From NCBI RefSeq assembly GCF_036379515.1, contig NZ_DASVGN010000003.1:69466-133465 (forward strand): DNA of 64,000 nucleotides, given 5' to 3'. This document shows positions 17,654 through 26,909 of the stretch, piece by piece. This stretch comes from Castellaniella sp036379515. GTDB taxonomy: Bacteria; Pseudomonadota; Gammaproteobacteria; Burkholderiales; Burkholderiaceae_B. The stretch's first letter is position 1. Each line of letters begins with the position of its first letter. A program made the translations under genes and the position numbers. The notes beneath the pieces are model-generated. The model was not told where the DNA came from, did no database searches, and saw only the letters and a list, made by a program, of their open reading frames with translations.

Positions 17654-18082
17654 ATGGCAACACCACTCATGAACTTCAAGCCGCACGAGGCACGCGACCT
17701 GGGCAAACTGCCGGCACGCACCATTTCGGATCTGGAATGGACCATGTCCGAAGGGCTGGTGATCCAGCTCTACAGCGCTGACGGCCAACGATCTGTGGAT
17801 GTGCACTGCGCCGAGTTGCAGCAAGCCATGAACGAATGCGTGGTGCTCGCCGAGGCCTGCCAGATCAGCCTGATCACGCTAGGTGACCTGCTCGACCAGA
17901 TGGACCGGGTACGGCGCAACGATTCAGTCTACGCACGCATGGTCATAGAAGGCCGCATCCCGGACCCATACTGGCGCGAGCGCGCACTACGCATCGTAGA
18001 GCTGGCACCGGAAGGCTCTGGCACTCGCGAGGCCCTGCGATACCTGCTGGCCACCGTGCACGCGCACCACGTCCTTTATTGA
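17654..18082 (+). CDS. Conserved-looking protein of unknown function, 142 aa
   Basis: I do not recognise this family. The protein is soluble, with no signal or membrane helix; the central part (VLAEACQISLITLGDLLDQMDRVRRN) is helical and charged, and the end is VHAHHVLY. The start is an ATG with a good ribosome site (AGGGAGAGCATCC). Codon use matches its neighbours, which supports it being real. Confidence 0.65.
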   Translation: MATPLMNFKPHEARDLGKLPARTISDLEWTMSEGLVIQLYSADGQRSVDVHCAELQQAMNECVVLAEACQISLITLGDLLDQMDRVRRNDSVYARMVIEGRIPDPYWRERALRIVELAPEGSGTREALRYLLATVHAHHVLY

Positions 18083-18159
18083 GCCCACCTTCCGTCCCGC
18101 CCCCCCGGCGACACGGAGCACTAGAATCAAAAGCTGGAAAACCCAGGAAGCATCCCATC

Positions 18160-18603
18160 ATGAATAACGCCTCGACTCCCTTCAGAGTGACCGGTGCGCT
18201 CGCCATCATCGGCGCGGGCCTGATTGCTGCCGCTATCGCCTACCGTCCCACCATGCCACTGGTCTGGATGGTCGCCTACCTGGTGTTGGTGACAGGCGTG
18301 GTCCAGTACGTGCTGGGCTCGGCACAGGCTGCATTGGCGGTGAATCCGCCCCGCGTCGGTACTTTGTGGGCAGAGTGGGTGTTGCTGAACCTGGGCCACG
18401 CGGGGGTCATCGGCGGCACCCTCACGGGGAACTTCGGCCTGCTGATTGCCGGCACAATCTTCTACGATCTGGCCATGATCCTGTTTGGCTGGTCGGTCCG
18501 TGCAGGAACCCCGGGCCCGCGCCGCGTGGGGTATTGGCTGCTGATCCTGGCGATGATCGCGAGTTCCCTCATCGGAATCTCACTGACACTCGCAAAACGC
18601 TAG
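18160..18603 (+). CDS. Small integral membrane protein of unknown function, 147 aa
   Basis: Five predicted membrane helices fill almost the whole protein (about residues 9-27, 33-53, 68-88, 92-112 and 124-144). No family is recognised. The ATG at 18160 is preceded by CCAGGAAGCATCCCATC. It is 77 bases after the unknown gene upstream and may be co-transcribed. Confidence 0.7.
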   Translation: MNNASTPFRVTGALAIIGAGLIAAAIAYRPTMPLVWMVAYLVLVTGVVQYVLGSAQAALAVNPPRVGTLWAEWVLLNLGHAGVIGGTLTGNFGLLIAGTIFYDLAMILFGWSVRAGTPGPRRVGYWLLILAMIASSLIGISLTLAKR

Positions 18604-18698
18604 CGCCCTGTTCGGCGAGTCTGCATACTTGAATTCGGATGGGTGCACTGCCCAGACAAGGGGCGCAATCTTCACCGCCCTGGGCAATGCGCAGGACT

Positions 18699-18923
18699 TC
18701 AGCCGGGGGTCCAGGGTTGTGCCTCCGCCAGCAGGCCCAGCAGGTCTGCTTCAGTCATGGCTGCCAACTGGGCTTCGGCTTGGGCCATGGTGTCAGCAGG
18801 CATCTCGTAGCAGCGGATGTCGCTGCCACGCAGCGGGCTAAAAAGCAGCGCCACGCTGCCATAAGAAGCGTCGAGCAGCGCAGCCTGCCAAGCCTGCCCC
18901 AAGGAATCCGTCAACATACGCAT
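18699..18923 (-). CDS. Small hypothetical protein, 74 aa
   Basis: Soluble small protein beginning MRMLTDSLGQAWQAALLDAS and ending LLGLLAEAQPWTPG, with an Ala/Glu-rich helix in the middle. It looks conserved in style and lies divergent to the flavoprotein gene at 19141, but I cannot name a family. The ribosome-binding site is weak. Confidence 0.5.
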   Translation of the reverse strand: MRMLTDSLGQAWQAALLDASYGSVALLFSPLRGSDIRCYEMPADTMAQAEAQLAAMTEADLLGLLAEAQPWTPG

Positions 18924-19140
18924 CAATTTTACCGTTCAAGAAAGGTGGGGTGATGTCCAAGATACACGGTTTACGCGACACCCCACGGGCTTATCTACGG
19001 TGAGTCATGGATTTGTGATATACCAATCACAGAATGTAAGCAGCGCTCAATTGAGGTGCGTCGCTGAATTCACCGATCTCGTCACCCGCGCTGGGGTGAT
19101 CGCAGTGATTCGCAGGCGCACGGTTTTCTGGAGGCCACGT

Positions 19141-19851
19141 ATGGCAATTTACGAGTCCAAGCTCACTGGCAGGAAGGAAGTCGCTGAGGGCACCATGGAG
19201 TTCATCCTGGAAAAACCCAAAGACTTCAAATTCCGGGCAGGACAATTCTTCGACATCATCCTGGAGGCAAAACCCGGGGCCGAGAAGAAAACCTACGTGC
19301 ATGGCTTTTCGTTCGTGAACGCGCCCTACGAAGACCACATTGCAGCCATTACCCGCATGCGGGGGACCCCGTTCAAAAATACCATCCGCGATCTCCCGTT
19401 GGGTACACCCGTCAAGCTGGACGCCGTCTTTGGCGCCTTCACGCTGCCCAAGAATGAATCCAAAACCGTGGTGTTCCTGATTGGTGGCGTGGGCATCACC
19501 CCCGTACGCAGCATGATCGCGCAGGCCACACACGACAAGACAGCCCACAAGATCACTTTGCTGTATGCCAATGACACGCGGGCGCGGGCACCGTTGGTCG
19601 ACGAACTGCAAAAGCTCGCACATCAGAACCCGAACTTCACGTTCGTGCCGGTCTACTCGCAGGAAAAAGTGGCTGGCGCCGAACACGGCCGCGTGGATGC
19701 TGCGATGGTGAAACGCCATGTGCCAGATCTGGCCTCACCGATCTACTACCTGTCAGGGCCTCCGGGCATGGTGAGAGCGATGCGTGAGCTGCTGATGTCC
19801 ATCGGCGCAGACGAAGACAACATCCGCACCGAAGAATTCGACGGGTATTGA
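19141..19851 (+). CDS. Ferredoxin-NADP reductase-like FAD-binding oxidoreductase
   Basis: 236 residues: an FAD-binding beta-barrel with GQFFDIILEA and the YVHGFSFVNAP flavin contact, then an NAD(P)-binding domain with VFLIGGVGITPVRSM and YYLSGPPGMVRAMRELL. The C-terminus is DNIRTEEFDGY, lacking the 2Fe-2S domain of multi-domain reductases, so it needs a separate electron partner. GGAGG stands upstream of the ATG. Confidence 0.87.
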   Translation: MAIYESKLTGRKEVAEGTMEFILEKPKDFKFRAGQFFDIILEAKPGAEKKTYVHGFSFVNAPYEDHIAAITRMRGTPFKNTIRDLPLGTPVKLDAVFGAFTLPKNESKTVVFLIGGVGITPVRSMIAQATHDKTAHKITLLYANDTRARAPLVDELQKLAHQNPNFTFVPVYSQEKVAGAEHGRVDAAMVKRHVPDLASPIYYLSGPPGMVRAMRELLMSIGADEDNIRTEEFDGY

Positions 19852-19938
19852 TCCGCGGATCAACCTGCCCGCCGACATCCCAGCCTGACTCGGCGGCACA
19901 CGCGTGCACGCAAATCAGGCGGGACGCCACGCCGGACC

Positions 19939-20448
19939 TCAGTACTGGCCCAGGAAGTCGCGCTTGCCGATCACCACACCGCTGCTGCGCAAAACTGCGT
20001 AGGCCGTGGTGACGTGAAAGAAGAACTGCGGCAAGGCATAGTTGAGCAAATACGACTGCCCCGTGAAGTGGTGCTCGCGCGGCGTGCCGGGGCGAAGAAC
20101 GATCTCGCGCTCGGACTGACCCTCGATGGCAGACGCGCTGACACCATCGAGATAGGCCAGCGTCTTGGCAATCAACGCGTGCAAATCGCCGAAGCTGTGC
20201 TCAGTCTTTTCGTATTCAGGGACTTCGAGGCCCGCCAGACGAGCTGTGATTTCGCGGGCCCAGCTGGTCGAGAGCTGAACCTGCCGCACGAAAGTAAACA
20301 TGTCCGGAAACAGGCGTCCCTGCAAAAGCGCATCGGGCTCGATCTTGCCGACCGTCGCATGCCCTTCGGCCTTGGTCAGGATGGCATCCAGGCCATTCAG
20401 ATACTGTTTGAACACCGGCACGGTGGCCGCGTAAAGAGAAAAAGCCAT
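19939..20448 (-). CDS. DUF1993 domain protein
   Basis: 169 residues. The family is recognisable from the opening SLYAATVPVFKQYLNGLDAI, the middle LFPDMFTFVRQVQLSTSWA and the end HHFTGQSYLLNYALPQFFFH. It is a DinB/YfiT-like four-helix protein of unknown role. It starts 28 bases after the pirin gene and could be co-transcribed with it. Confidence 0.82.
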   Translation of the reverse strand: MAFSLYAATVPVFKQYLNGLDAILTKAEGHATVGKIEPDALLQGRLFPDMFTFVRQVQLSTSWAREITARLAGLEVPEYEKTEHSFGDLHALIAKTLAYLDGVSASAIEGQSEREIVLRPGTPREHHFTGQSYLLNYALPQFFFHVTTAYAVLRSSGVVIGKRDFLGQY

Positions 20449-20476
20449 TGGAATTCCTCATCGTAAAAGTACGAGT

Positions 20477-21418
20477 TTAGTGCGCCCAGGGGATGGGGGG
20501 CGGCAGTAACCGCTTTCCGACATACCCGTGAACAGGTCCAAAGCGATCCGACTCGGCTTCCCAGTCGGCCTGGGCCTGAACGATGTCTTCACGGCTGTGC
20601 CCGACGAAATTCCACCAGATAAGGATTTCTTCGCCCAGGGGCCGCCCCCCCAGCAACAGAACCCGAGTATCCGCGCCCAGGTCAAAGTTCACACCTTCGA
20701 TACCACAGCCAAAATAAGCCATTTCATTGGCCACAAAAATCTCGGAACCCACGGTCAACTGCCCATCGAGCACCAGCACGCCGTATTCAAAATCGGCCTG
20801 AACGGGCAAGCTCAAGGCGCGGGGTGCACGGCTGGTGAGATCCATCCCCAGCAATGGCGAAAACGCCAGCGCAGGCGCCCTGTGACCCGCGTAGTCGCCC
20901 ATGAGCAAAGTAGCCTCCACGCCCTGCTCCACCCAATGCGGGAGGTTTTCGTAATGGTCAAAGCGCGGATCGGTGTTGCGGTGCTCGAATGGCAGGGCAA
21001 TCCAGAGCTGAGCCGCATGCAGACTGGTAGAACCAGGAACAGACTCTTCGGTATGGGCAATACCGCGTCCTGCAGTCATGAGGTTGAGTTCCCCGGGCCG
21101 GATTTCTTGCACATGCCCAAGGCTATCGCGGTGCAGGACTTCGCCCGAAATCATCCAGGTAAAGGTCTGCAGGCCAATGTGTGGATGGGGTCCCACCCGC
21201 ATGCCTGGTTGGCGCGCCTCTATCGGGGAAGGACCCGCGTGGTCGGCAAAACACCAGGCGCCCACCGTACGGCGGGCACGCTGAGGCAAGACACGATGAA
21301 TGGGAATCCCGCCTACGTCGGCGATGCGCGCAGCCAGCCGCTGCACCTGTCGATGTCCATCGACCACCGGACATTCATGAGACTCGAACAACTGTGGCTG
21401 AGACGAAGGGGTGTTCAT
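20477..21418 (-). CDS. Pirin-family protein
   Basis: 313-residue bicupin. The N-terminal cupin carries the metal motif HPHIGLQTFTWMISGEVLHRDS, then LNLMTAGRGIAHTEES with a further His and Glu. The C-terminal cupin contains GGRPLGEEILIWWNFVGHS. Bacterial pirins include quercetin dioxygenases and regulators of pyruvate dehydrogenase; the role here is not shown by context. The ATG has GGAGTTGTCTTG upstream. Confidence 0.88.
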   Translation of the reverse strand: MNTPSSQPQLFESHECPVVDGHRQVQRLAARIADVGGIPIHRVLPQRARRTVGAWCFADHAGPSPIEARQPGMRVGPHPHIGLQTFTWMISGEVLHRDSLGHVQEIRPGELNLMTAGRGIAHTEESVPGSTSLHAAQLWIALPFEHRNTDPRFDHYENLPHWVEQGVEATLLMGDYAGHRAPALAFSPLLGMDLTSRAPRALSLPVQADFEYGVLVLDGQLTVGSEIFVANEMAYFGCGIEGVNFDLGADTRVLLLGGRPLGEEILIWWNFVGHSREDIVQAQADWEAESDRFGPVHGYVGKRLLPPPIPWAH

Positions 21419-21537
21419 CAAGACAACTCCTGTTCCGAGATTCTGGCAGCTCACCCGCAGCAAGGCACCAGGTGAGTCTCGAAGCCTCATTATGCGCGAC
21501 CTTCAGTGCCCCCAACGCCCGCACAAGTGCCAAAAGG

Positions 21538-22023
21538 TCAGCCGGCCCGCCACAACGCCTGCTGGGGGCAACCCGCCGCGTCGTAGCCCGGCTCATCCGG
21601 GAAACGCCCCGCGCCATCCGGCCACACTACCTGTATCACCCGAATACCAGAGCCAAACCGGCTGGTGGCCTGTACCACTCTCTTGTCGCGCACAAAAGGC
21701 GTCGATACATCCTTGAGCACCAAGGAGATGCGCGCCTGATCGGGCGTCAGGCGTTCACCGTCTCTCAACACGCCGCCACGCGCCTCGTATGCGACCACAT
21801 CAGAGATCAGATCCATGGCGCGCCTGGAATCGATCTGGCCGGTCACGATGAGCTCAGGCTTGCCCGAGCGTGCACGGCCCACGGTGTGCACAAACCAGTC
21901 GGCTGGCGCCAGCGAGTCGTCATCCACGGCAATGTGCGTGTAATCGTGCCACTTGAGCTTGTCTTCGAGAAATCCTTGCAACTTGATCTGGTTGCGTTCC
22001 TGCGTGCTGATCGGCGTACTCAT
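21538..22023 (-). CDS. DUF4262 domain protein
   Basis: 161 residues. The family hallmarks are WFVHTVGRARSGKPELIVTG near residue 45 and QVVWPDGAGRFPDEPGYD near the C-terminus, followed by a conserved Gln. Function unknown. The start is at ATG 22023. Confidence 0.75.
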   Translation of the reverse strand: MSTPISTQERNQIKLQGFLEDKLKWHDYTHIAVDDDSLAPADWFVHTVGRARSGKPELIVTGQIDSRRAMDLISDVVAYEARGGVLRDGERLTPDQARISLVLKDVSTPFVRDKRVVQATSRFGSGIRVIQVVWPDGAGRFPDEPGYDAAGCPQQALWRAG

Positions 22024-22311
22024 GTTGCGTGCTTTCTCCCGAGGCCCGCGCCGACCCAAACCGCGGCGCTTTCCCCACACCCCATGTTTCTGAAAAAAAT
22101 TAAAACACTAAAAAATTCTTGGAAACGATGCTACAGAAGCGCTGCTGCAACGCGCAAATCCCGTGAACATGAGCCGCCGGAGACAGGTTCACAAACGGCT
22201 CCGACAGCCGCCGCCACAGAACAGGACACCCCGCTTTGCAGCGCAAAAACAACGCGGTCGAGCCTGCCCGAAAAGCCCCTTTGGACGGTCAAAAAATCTT
22301 GTCTGTCAAGA

Positions 22312-22341
22312 TTGAGATTCACACTATCTATGGTGTATTCT
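22312..22341 (+). promoter_or_regulatory. Probable sigma-70 promoter of nrdAB
   Basis: TTGAGA (22312-22317) and TATTCT (22336-22341) are separated by 18 bases. The first NrdR box fills the spacer and the second lies just past the predicted start point, which is a repressor-type layout. The rest of the 22024-22493 gap holds no gene I can support. Confidence 0.55.
22321..22336 (+). promoter_or_regulatory. NrdR box 1 upstream of nrdA
   Basis: ACACTATCTATGGTGT against the NrdR consensus ACACWATATATWGTGT has two mismatches. It overlaps the promoter spacer. Confidence 0.75.
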
Positions 22342-22351
22342 GTACCTCGAA

Positions 22352-22367
22352 TCACAACATATTGTAG
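22352..22367 (+). promoter_or_regulatory. NrdR box 2 upstream of nrdA
   Basis: TCACAACATATTGTAG is a weaker NrdR box. Its start lies 31 bp from the start of box 1, three helical turns, which is the standard spacing for cooperative NrdR binding. Confidence 0.7.
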
Positions 22368-22493
22368 TCAAGCCCGCAACACACCATAACCAACAAACCC
22401 GTAGACGTCCCTTGAAAACACGGGATAATCGGGCGATTGCCGGGTCATCGCGGCGCCACCATGCAAGCTGCGAATTCCTAGAACGAGAGGACC

Positions 22494-24983
22494 ATGATCA
22501 AGAACATTATCAAGCGCGACGGACGCACAGAGCCCTTTACCCCTTCCAAGGTCAATGGCTGGGGCGAATGGGGTGCCAAAACCTTGGGCGACGAAGTCGA
22601 CTGGTCGTCCGTCGTACTCGAAACCGTCCCCAGCATGCCCGAGGAGTGCACCTCCGAAGAACTGCAGATCCGGTTGATCAAGACCTGCCTGGATTTCGAC
22701 ACCTGGTCCTATAACCGCATGGCCGGGCGCCTGTACGCGGCGCTGGTGCACAAGAAGCTCAAGGACGTCTGCGGAGGCCGGTTCCCCACGGTGCGCGAAC
22801 TGCACGACAAGCTCACCGCCCTGGGGCTCATGGAACATCTGGACTACTCCGACGCCGAATACGGTGAAGTCGAGCGCATGATCGACCACGAACGCGACTT
22901 CGAATACGCGCACTACCAGATCCACACCGCGCTGACCAAGTACGCCATTTCCGACCGCGTGCGCGGCATCCACTACGAAACGCCACAGTTCATGTACATG
23001 CGCATGGCCATGGCATTGTCCGTGGACCAGCCCCACGAACGGCGCATGAACGACGTCTCGAAGTTCTACAAGCACCTGTCCAAAAACCGCATCAACGCCC
23101 CTACCCCCAATCACGTCAACCTGGGTACGCCGCTGCGCGGCTACGCCAGCTGCTGCCTCTACACCACCGACGATTCGGCCCGCTCGATTGCCGTGGGCAA
23201 CCACATTGCCAACACCATGACCTACATGAGTGCTGGCATCGGGTCGCACATGGGAATCCGCTCGCTCAACGACCCCGTCCGGGGCGGTGCAATCCGCCAT
23301 CAGGGCAAACTGCCTTACTTGCGCGCCGTCGTGGCCGAGGTCAAAGCCTCGCTGCAAAACGGCCGGGGCGGTGCATGCACCAGCTACTTCTCCATCTTCG
23401 ACCCCGAAGTCGAAACGCTGCTGCGCCTGAAAAACCCCATGTCCACAGCCGACCGCAAGATTCGCGGCATGGACTATTCCTGGGGCGGAAACCGCTTCTT
23501 CGCCCGCAAGGTCGCGCGCAACGAAGAAATATTTCTCTTCAATTGCTTCACGGCGCCGGACCTGTACGACGCACTCTACAGCGACGACGAAGCCCGCTTC
23601 GAGGCGCTCTACGCCCGCTACGAAGCCGATCCGGGTTTCAAGAAGCACTACGTGAACGCCCGTGAACTGCTTATCACGGCCACCAACGAGTGGAACGAAA
23701 CCGGCCGCATCTACGAGCACAATCTCTACGAGATGAATCACCACACCCCATTCAAGGACACGATCCACAGCTCGAACCTGTGCTCCGAGATCGATCTGCC
23801 CACGGGTGCCTACGATCACATGACGCAGATCTATCAGGATCACGACATCGCCTGCATTGACTACGAAGACGCCAACGGGCAAACGCGACACCTGGAACCC
23901 AACGGCGTCCAAGTCAACACAGCGCGTGGCGAGCTCTGGCTCGAGGACATCCAGGAAGGCGACACGCTGGACGACGGCACTGTCGTGACAAAGATCCTGC
24001 ACCGCTCGGCCCCCGAAGTCGCCACATGCAACCTGGCAGGCATCGTGGTCTCGAATATCGACACCGACGACCAATACGCCGAGGTGGCGTATTACGCGCT
24101 GCTCATGATCGACAAGTGCATCCACCTGGCACACTACGAGCTCCCCCACGTGGGTTTCACTTCGCGCGCCCGCCTGAACGCTGGCGTGGGCATCCTGGGC
24201 CTCGCCCACCTGATGGCCCGTAACCACAAGCACTACAGCACTGAAGACGGCAAGCAATTCATCCATACGGTGGCCGAACGCCACTACTACCACCTGGTAC
24301 GCGCCAGCCTGCAACTGGGCAAGGAACTAGGCAACGCCCCCTGGATGCACAAGACAAAGTGGCCGGCCGGCTGGCTGCCCACCGATACGTACAACCGCAG
24401 CGTCGACAAAATTGCGGCGTTCGAGACCCACTACGACTGGGAAGCCCTGCGCGCCGACATCGTAGCCAACGGGGGCATCCGCAATTCCGTGCTGGTCGCC
24501 CACATGCCGACCGAGACCTCGGCCAATGCCTCTGGCACCACCAACGGCGTGTACCCGGTGCGTGAGCTCACTCTCATCAAGACCGACAACGAACGCGTCA
24601 ACTACTGGGCGGCCCCCGAAGGCGACACACTGGGCGCCTGGTATGAATCTGCCTGGGACATCTCGGCCGAAGACATGACGGATGCCTATGCCATCATCCA
24701 GAAATGGACCGATCAAGGCATCTCGGCTGATTTCTACCGCAAGGTCATCGGCGATGCGTCCATCGAATCCACCGAAATGATCCAGAACTACCTGTACCGC
24801 GTGAAGATGGGGCTGAAGTCCAAGTACTACATGAACCAGAAAACTTCTGCGGGCATGAAGCGCATTGCCGAATTGCCCGCCACGCAGGGAGCAGAACCTA
24901 CGGCGAACGCCCCTGCCGCGCCGGTCGCGCCAGACGCCGCCTACGAGCTCGACCCCGTCTGCGTCGGGGCCTGCACGCTGTAA
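22494..24983 (+). CDS. nrdA: Class I ribonucleoside-diphosphate reductase, alpha subunit
   Basis: Catalytic subunit that reduces ribonucleoside diphosphates to deoxyribonucleotides. 829 residues: an N-terminal ATP-cone-like region (about 1-90), then the barrel. Active-site cysteines are in YASCCLYTT, in SSNLCSEIDLPT (Cys430, with Asn428 and Glu432) and in EVATCNLAG (Cys512). The C-terminal redox tail is DPVCVGACTL. Between Cys430 and Cys512 there are 82 residues, compared with about 23 in E. coli, so roughly 59 extra residues are inserted. The ATG is preceded by AGAGGACC. It forms an operon with nrdB and is controlled by the NrdR boxes upstream. Confidence 0.93.
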   Translation: MIKNIIKRDGRTEPFTPSKVNGWGEWGAKTLGDEVDWSSVVLETVPSMPEECTSEELQIRLIKTCLDFDTWSYNRMAGRLYAALVHKKLKDVCGGRFPTVRELHDKLTALGLMEHLDYSDAEYGEVERMIDHERDFEYAHYQIHTALTKYAISDRVRGIHYETPQFMYMRMAMALSVDQPHERRMNDVSKFYKHLSKNRINAPTPNHVNLGTPLRGYASCCLYTTDDSARSIAVGNHIANTMTYMSAGIGSHMGIRSLNDPVRGGAIRHQGKLPYLRAVVAEVKASLQNGRGGACTSYFSIFDPEVETLLRLKNPMSTADRKIRGMDYSWGGNRFFARKVARNEEIFLFNCFTAPDLYDALYSDDEARFEALYARYEADPGFKKHYVNARELLITATNEWNETGRIYEHNLYEMNHHTPFKDTIHSSNLCSEIDLPTGAYDHMTQIYQDHDIACIDYEDANGQTRHLEPNGVQVNTARGELWLEDIQEGDTLDDGTVVTKILHRSAPEVATCNLAGIVVSNIDTDDQYAEVAYYALLMIDKCIHLAHYELPHVGFTSRARLNAGVGILGLAHLMARNHKHYSTEDGKQFIHTVAERHYYHLVRASLQLGKELGNAPWMHKTKWPAGWLPTDTYNRSVDKIAAFETHYDWEALRADIVANGGIRNSVLVAHMPTETSANASGTTNGVYPVRELTLIKTDNERVNYWAAPEGDTLGAWYESAWDISAEDMTDAYAIIQKWTDQGISADFYRKVIGDASIESTEMIQNYLYRVKMGLKSKYYMNQKTSAGMKRIAELPATQGAEPTANAPAAPVAPDAAYELDPVCVGACTL

Positions 24984-25038
24984 TCGAACACGGGCCGGGT
25001 GCAACCACACCCGACCCGCACCCACGGAAAACTTCGAC

Positions 25039-26136
25039 ATGTCTGAAAACGTCTTCAATTACGACAAACACGATTACGAGAAGCCCTTGTTGTTTCTGGG
25101 CGAGCGTCAAGGGCTCTTCGATACCATCAATCGCCACTATCCGCGCATCTGGGAGCTCTACAAGACCCAAAAGTCACTGGATTGGGACGAAAACGAATTC
25201 GATTATTCGTCGTGCAATGCCGACTTCAAAAAGGCCGACCGCGCGACCTACGACATGATGATCAAAACGCTGGCCTGGCAATGGGAAGCCGACAGCGTCG
25301 CCTCCCGTGCCATCGCACCGGTGCTGGCCCCATTCATCACATCTAGCGAGCTCTGGGCCGCCTGGCAGCGCGTGTCCGACAACGAAGTCGTCCACGCCGC
25401 CACCTATTCCGAGATCGTGCGCAACTCGTTCGACGACGCATCGACCATCATCGACGAGATCCTGCACGTGCGTCAGGCTCACGAACGGCTCTCGTGCGTG
25501 GTGCGCGCGTTCGAAGAAGGCTTTCAGGCGTCCCACCAATATGCACTGGGACAGCTGGCCAACGACCAGGCGACATACAACATCATCTTCAAGATGGTCG
25601 TCGCCCTGTTCTGCATGGAACGCATTCAATTCATGGCCTCTTTCGCCGTGACCTTCGCCATCTGCGACACGGGCATGTTCCAGCCCATCGGCAAATCCAT
25701 CCAGAAGATCGCGCAAGACGAGCTTGAAATCCACGCCGAGCTGGATCGGGCCGTGCTCAAGAACGAGCTGACCACCGAGCGCGGGCACATCGCACTCGAG
25801 GAATGCAAGACAGAAATCGAACAGATGCTGAGCGAAGTCGTCGACAGCGAACTCGCCTGGATTGAATACCTGTTCTCTGAAGGCCGAGAACTGGTGGGCA
25901 TGAACGCCAAGCGGCTGTCTTCATGGACGCTGTACTGCGCCAAAGACGTCTATAACACCCTGGGCCTGACGACCGACCGCTATGCCTTCCCGCAGGTGAA
26001 CCCGCTCAAGTACATGGAAAAGTGGCTGAATATCAGCAAGACACAGGCGAGCCCACAAGAACAGGACATCGCCGCCTACAAGGTGAGTGTCATGCGCCGC
26101 AATGACGAAGGCGTGGTGTTCGACGACGACTTCTAA
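25039..26136 (+). CDS. nrdB: Class I ribonucleoside-diphosphate reductase, beta subunit
   Basis: Di-iron radical subunit, 365 residues. The metal ligands are visible in WEADSVASR, NEVVHAATYSEI, and DELEIHAELD. The residue four after the ligand His (HAATY) is Tyr, so a stable tyrosyl radical (class Ia-type) is expected. It ends in an acidic tail (VVFDDDF) that should dock to NrdA. It lies 55 bases after nrdA. Confidence 0.94.
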   Translation: MSENVFNYDKHDYEKPLLFLGERQGLFDTINRHYPRIWELYKTQKSLDWDENEFDYSSCNADFKKADRATYDMMIKTLAWQWEADSVASRAIAPVLAPFITSSELWAAWQRVSDNEVVHAATYSEIVRNSFDDASTIIDEILHVRQAHERLSCVVRAFEEGFQASHQYALGQLANDQATYNIIFKMVVALFCMERIQFMASFAVTFAICDTGMFQPIGKSIQKIAQDELEIHAELDRAVLKNELTTERGHIALEECKTEIEQMLSEVVDSELAWIEYLFSEGRELVGMNAKRLSSWTLYCAKDVYNTLGLTTDRYAFPQVNPLKYMEKWLNISKTQASPQEQDIAAYKVSVMRRNDEGVVFDDDF

Positions 26137-26164
26137 GCGGCAGTTCCAAGGCCGTACCGCCCAA

Positions 26165-26189
26165 GCTGCCCCGCATCGCGCGGGGCAGC
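26165..26189. terminator. Terminator-like hairpin between nrdB and the lipoprotein gene
   Basis: GCTGCCCCGC-ATCGC-GCGGGGCAGC, a perfect 10-bp stem in the 62-bp gap between two convergent genes. It probably serves both strands. Confidence 0.6.
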
Positions 26190-26198
26190 GTGTTGGTA

Positions 26199-26441
26199 TC
26201 ACCACCAGCCGCCCGAGCGCTGCAGGCGCTGGGTTTGCTGCTGATTCAGACGCCGCGCCTCTTGCTCGGCGTAATCGCGCTCGCCAGGTTCGTACTGACC
26301 GTTGTAATTGCAACTGGCTTGGGTGGGGCACTGATTGCCAATCGCACTTTGCCCCGAACGCCGAGGATGCGAGGCACAACCCGCCATCAGTGCCACGACA
26401 AACAACACCACGCCGTACCGACACACCATCTGAATGGCCAT
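26199..26441 (-). CDS. Small putative lipoprotein, 80 aa
   Basis: The signal peptide and lipobox (VVLFVVALMAGC) predict lipidation at Cys22 and membrane anchoring. The mature part is about 59 residues, polar, Gln/Arg-rich toward the end (EARRLNQQQTQRLQRSGGWW). Residue 23 is Ala, not Asp, so the outer membrane is the likely site. No family known to me. Confidence 0.7.
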   Translation of the reverse strand: MAIQMVCRYGVVLFVVALMAGCASHPRRSGQSAIGNQCPTQASCNYNGQYEPGERDYAEQEARRLNQQQTQRLQRSGGWW

Positions 26442-26618
26442 ATCCTCGTCCCAATCGTTGTCCCGACTTCTTTATAGCAAAAACAACGAGGCTATCTTTG
26501 TCAGGCTCCGTCACGCTTGTCACGAAATGGCAGGATGTTCAGACTTTCTCGCGACTACGCATACCGTCTGCCGACGCCTGGCATTGATCTCGCATCTGCA
26601 CACAGTCGCACGTAAAGA

Positions 26619-26876
26619 GTGGGGCTAGTCTATTCCGCGCTTGGCGTTGAGGTGCCGCCGGAAGCCGAAACCGATGTGGTTGTCGAGTACGCGCTGTCAG
26701 TGTTCTCTGCGGCACACTTGGTAAGGCGGTATGTCGTGGGAGCGAAGGCCTCGCCGCTGCCACTCTCTGAGGCTGATGTGACGGCGGTGGCCAAAGCGCA
26801 CGGCTTGCATATGGATCGTGAACTGCTCGATCGGTGCGTGCTGTCCGTGGACCGTGAGTGGATGGCGGCGGTATAG
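26619..26876 (+). pseudogene. Probable phage tail-gene fragment, 85 aa
   Basis: An open frame with a GTG start, without a convincing N-terminus. Its C-terminal half (SEADVTAVAKAHGLHMDREL and ending DREWMAAV) resembles small tail-assembly proteins that precede tape-measure genes in siphophages. The position just before a tape-measure fragment supports this. I treat it as a truncated remnant; the assignment is weak. Confidence 0.35.
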
Positions 26877-26909
26877 TCAGCGTAATGATAGGTTACGGAA
26901 GAGAGCGGG

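Noticed and set aside
23784..24026. A functional intein in NrdA
   Set aside because: The insertion lacks an N-terminal Cys/Ser splice residue, a C-terminal His-Asn pair and an endonuclease, and is far too short. Only a remnant or Hint-like insertion remains possible.
22368..24314. 648-codon open frame antisense to nrdA
   Set aside because: It is a mirror of the GC-rich codon use of nrdA; the translation is a Val/Gly/His-rich shadow without any family pattern.
26560..26640. Second attachment site for integration at tRNA-Lys
   Set aside because: I looked for a copy of the tRNA-Lys 3' end (GTTCGAGCCTGTCACAACCC) near the left edge of the scar and saw none.
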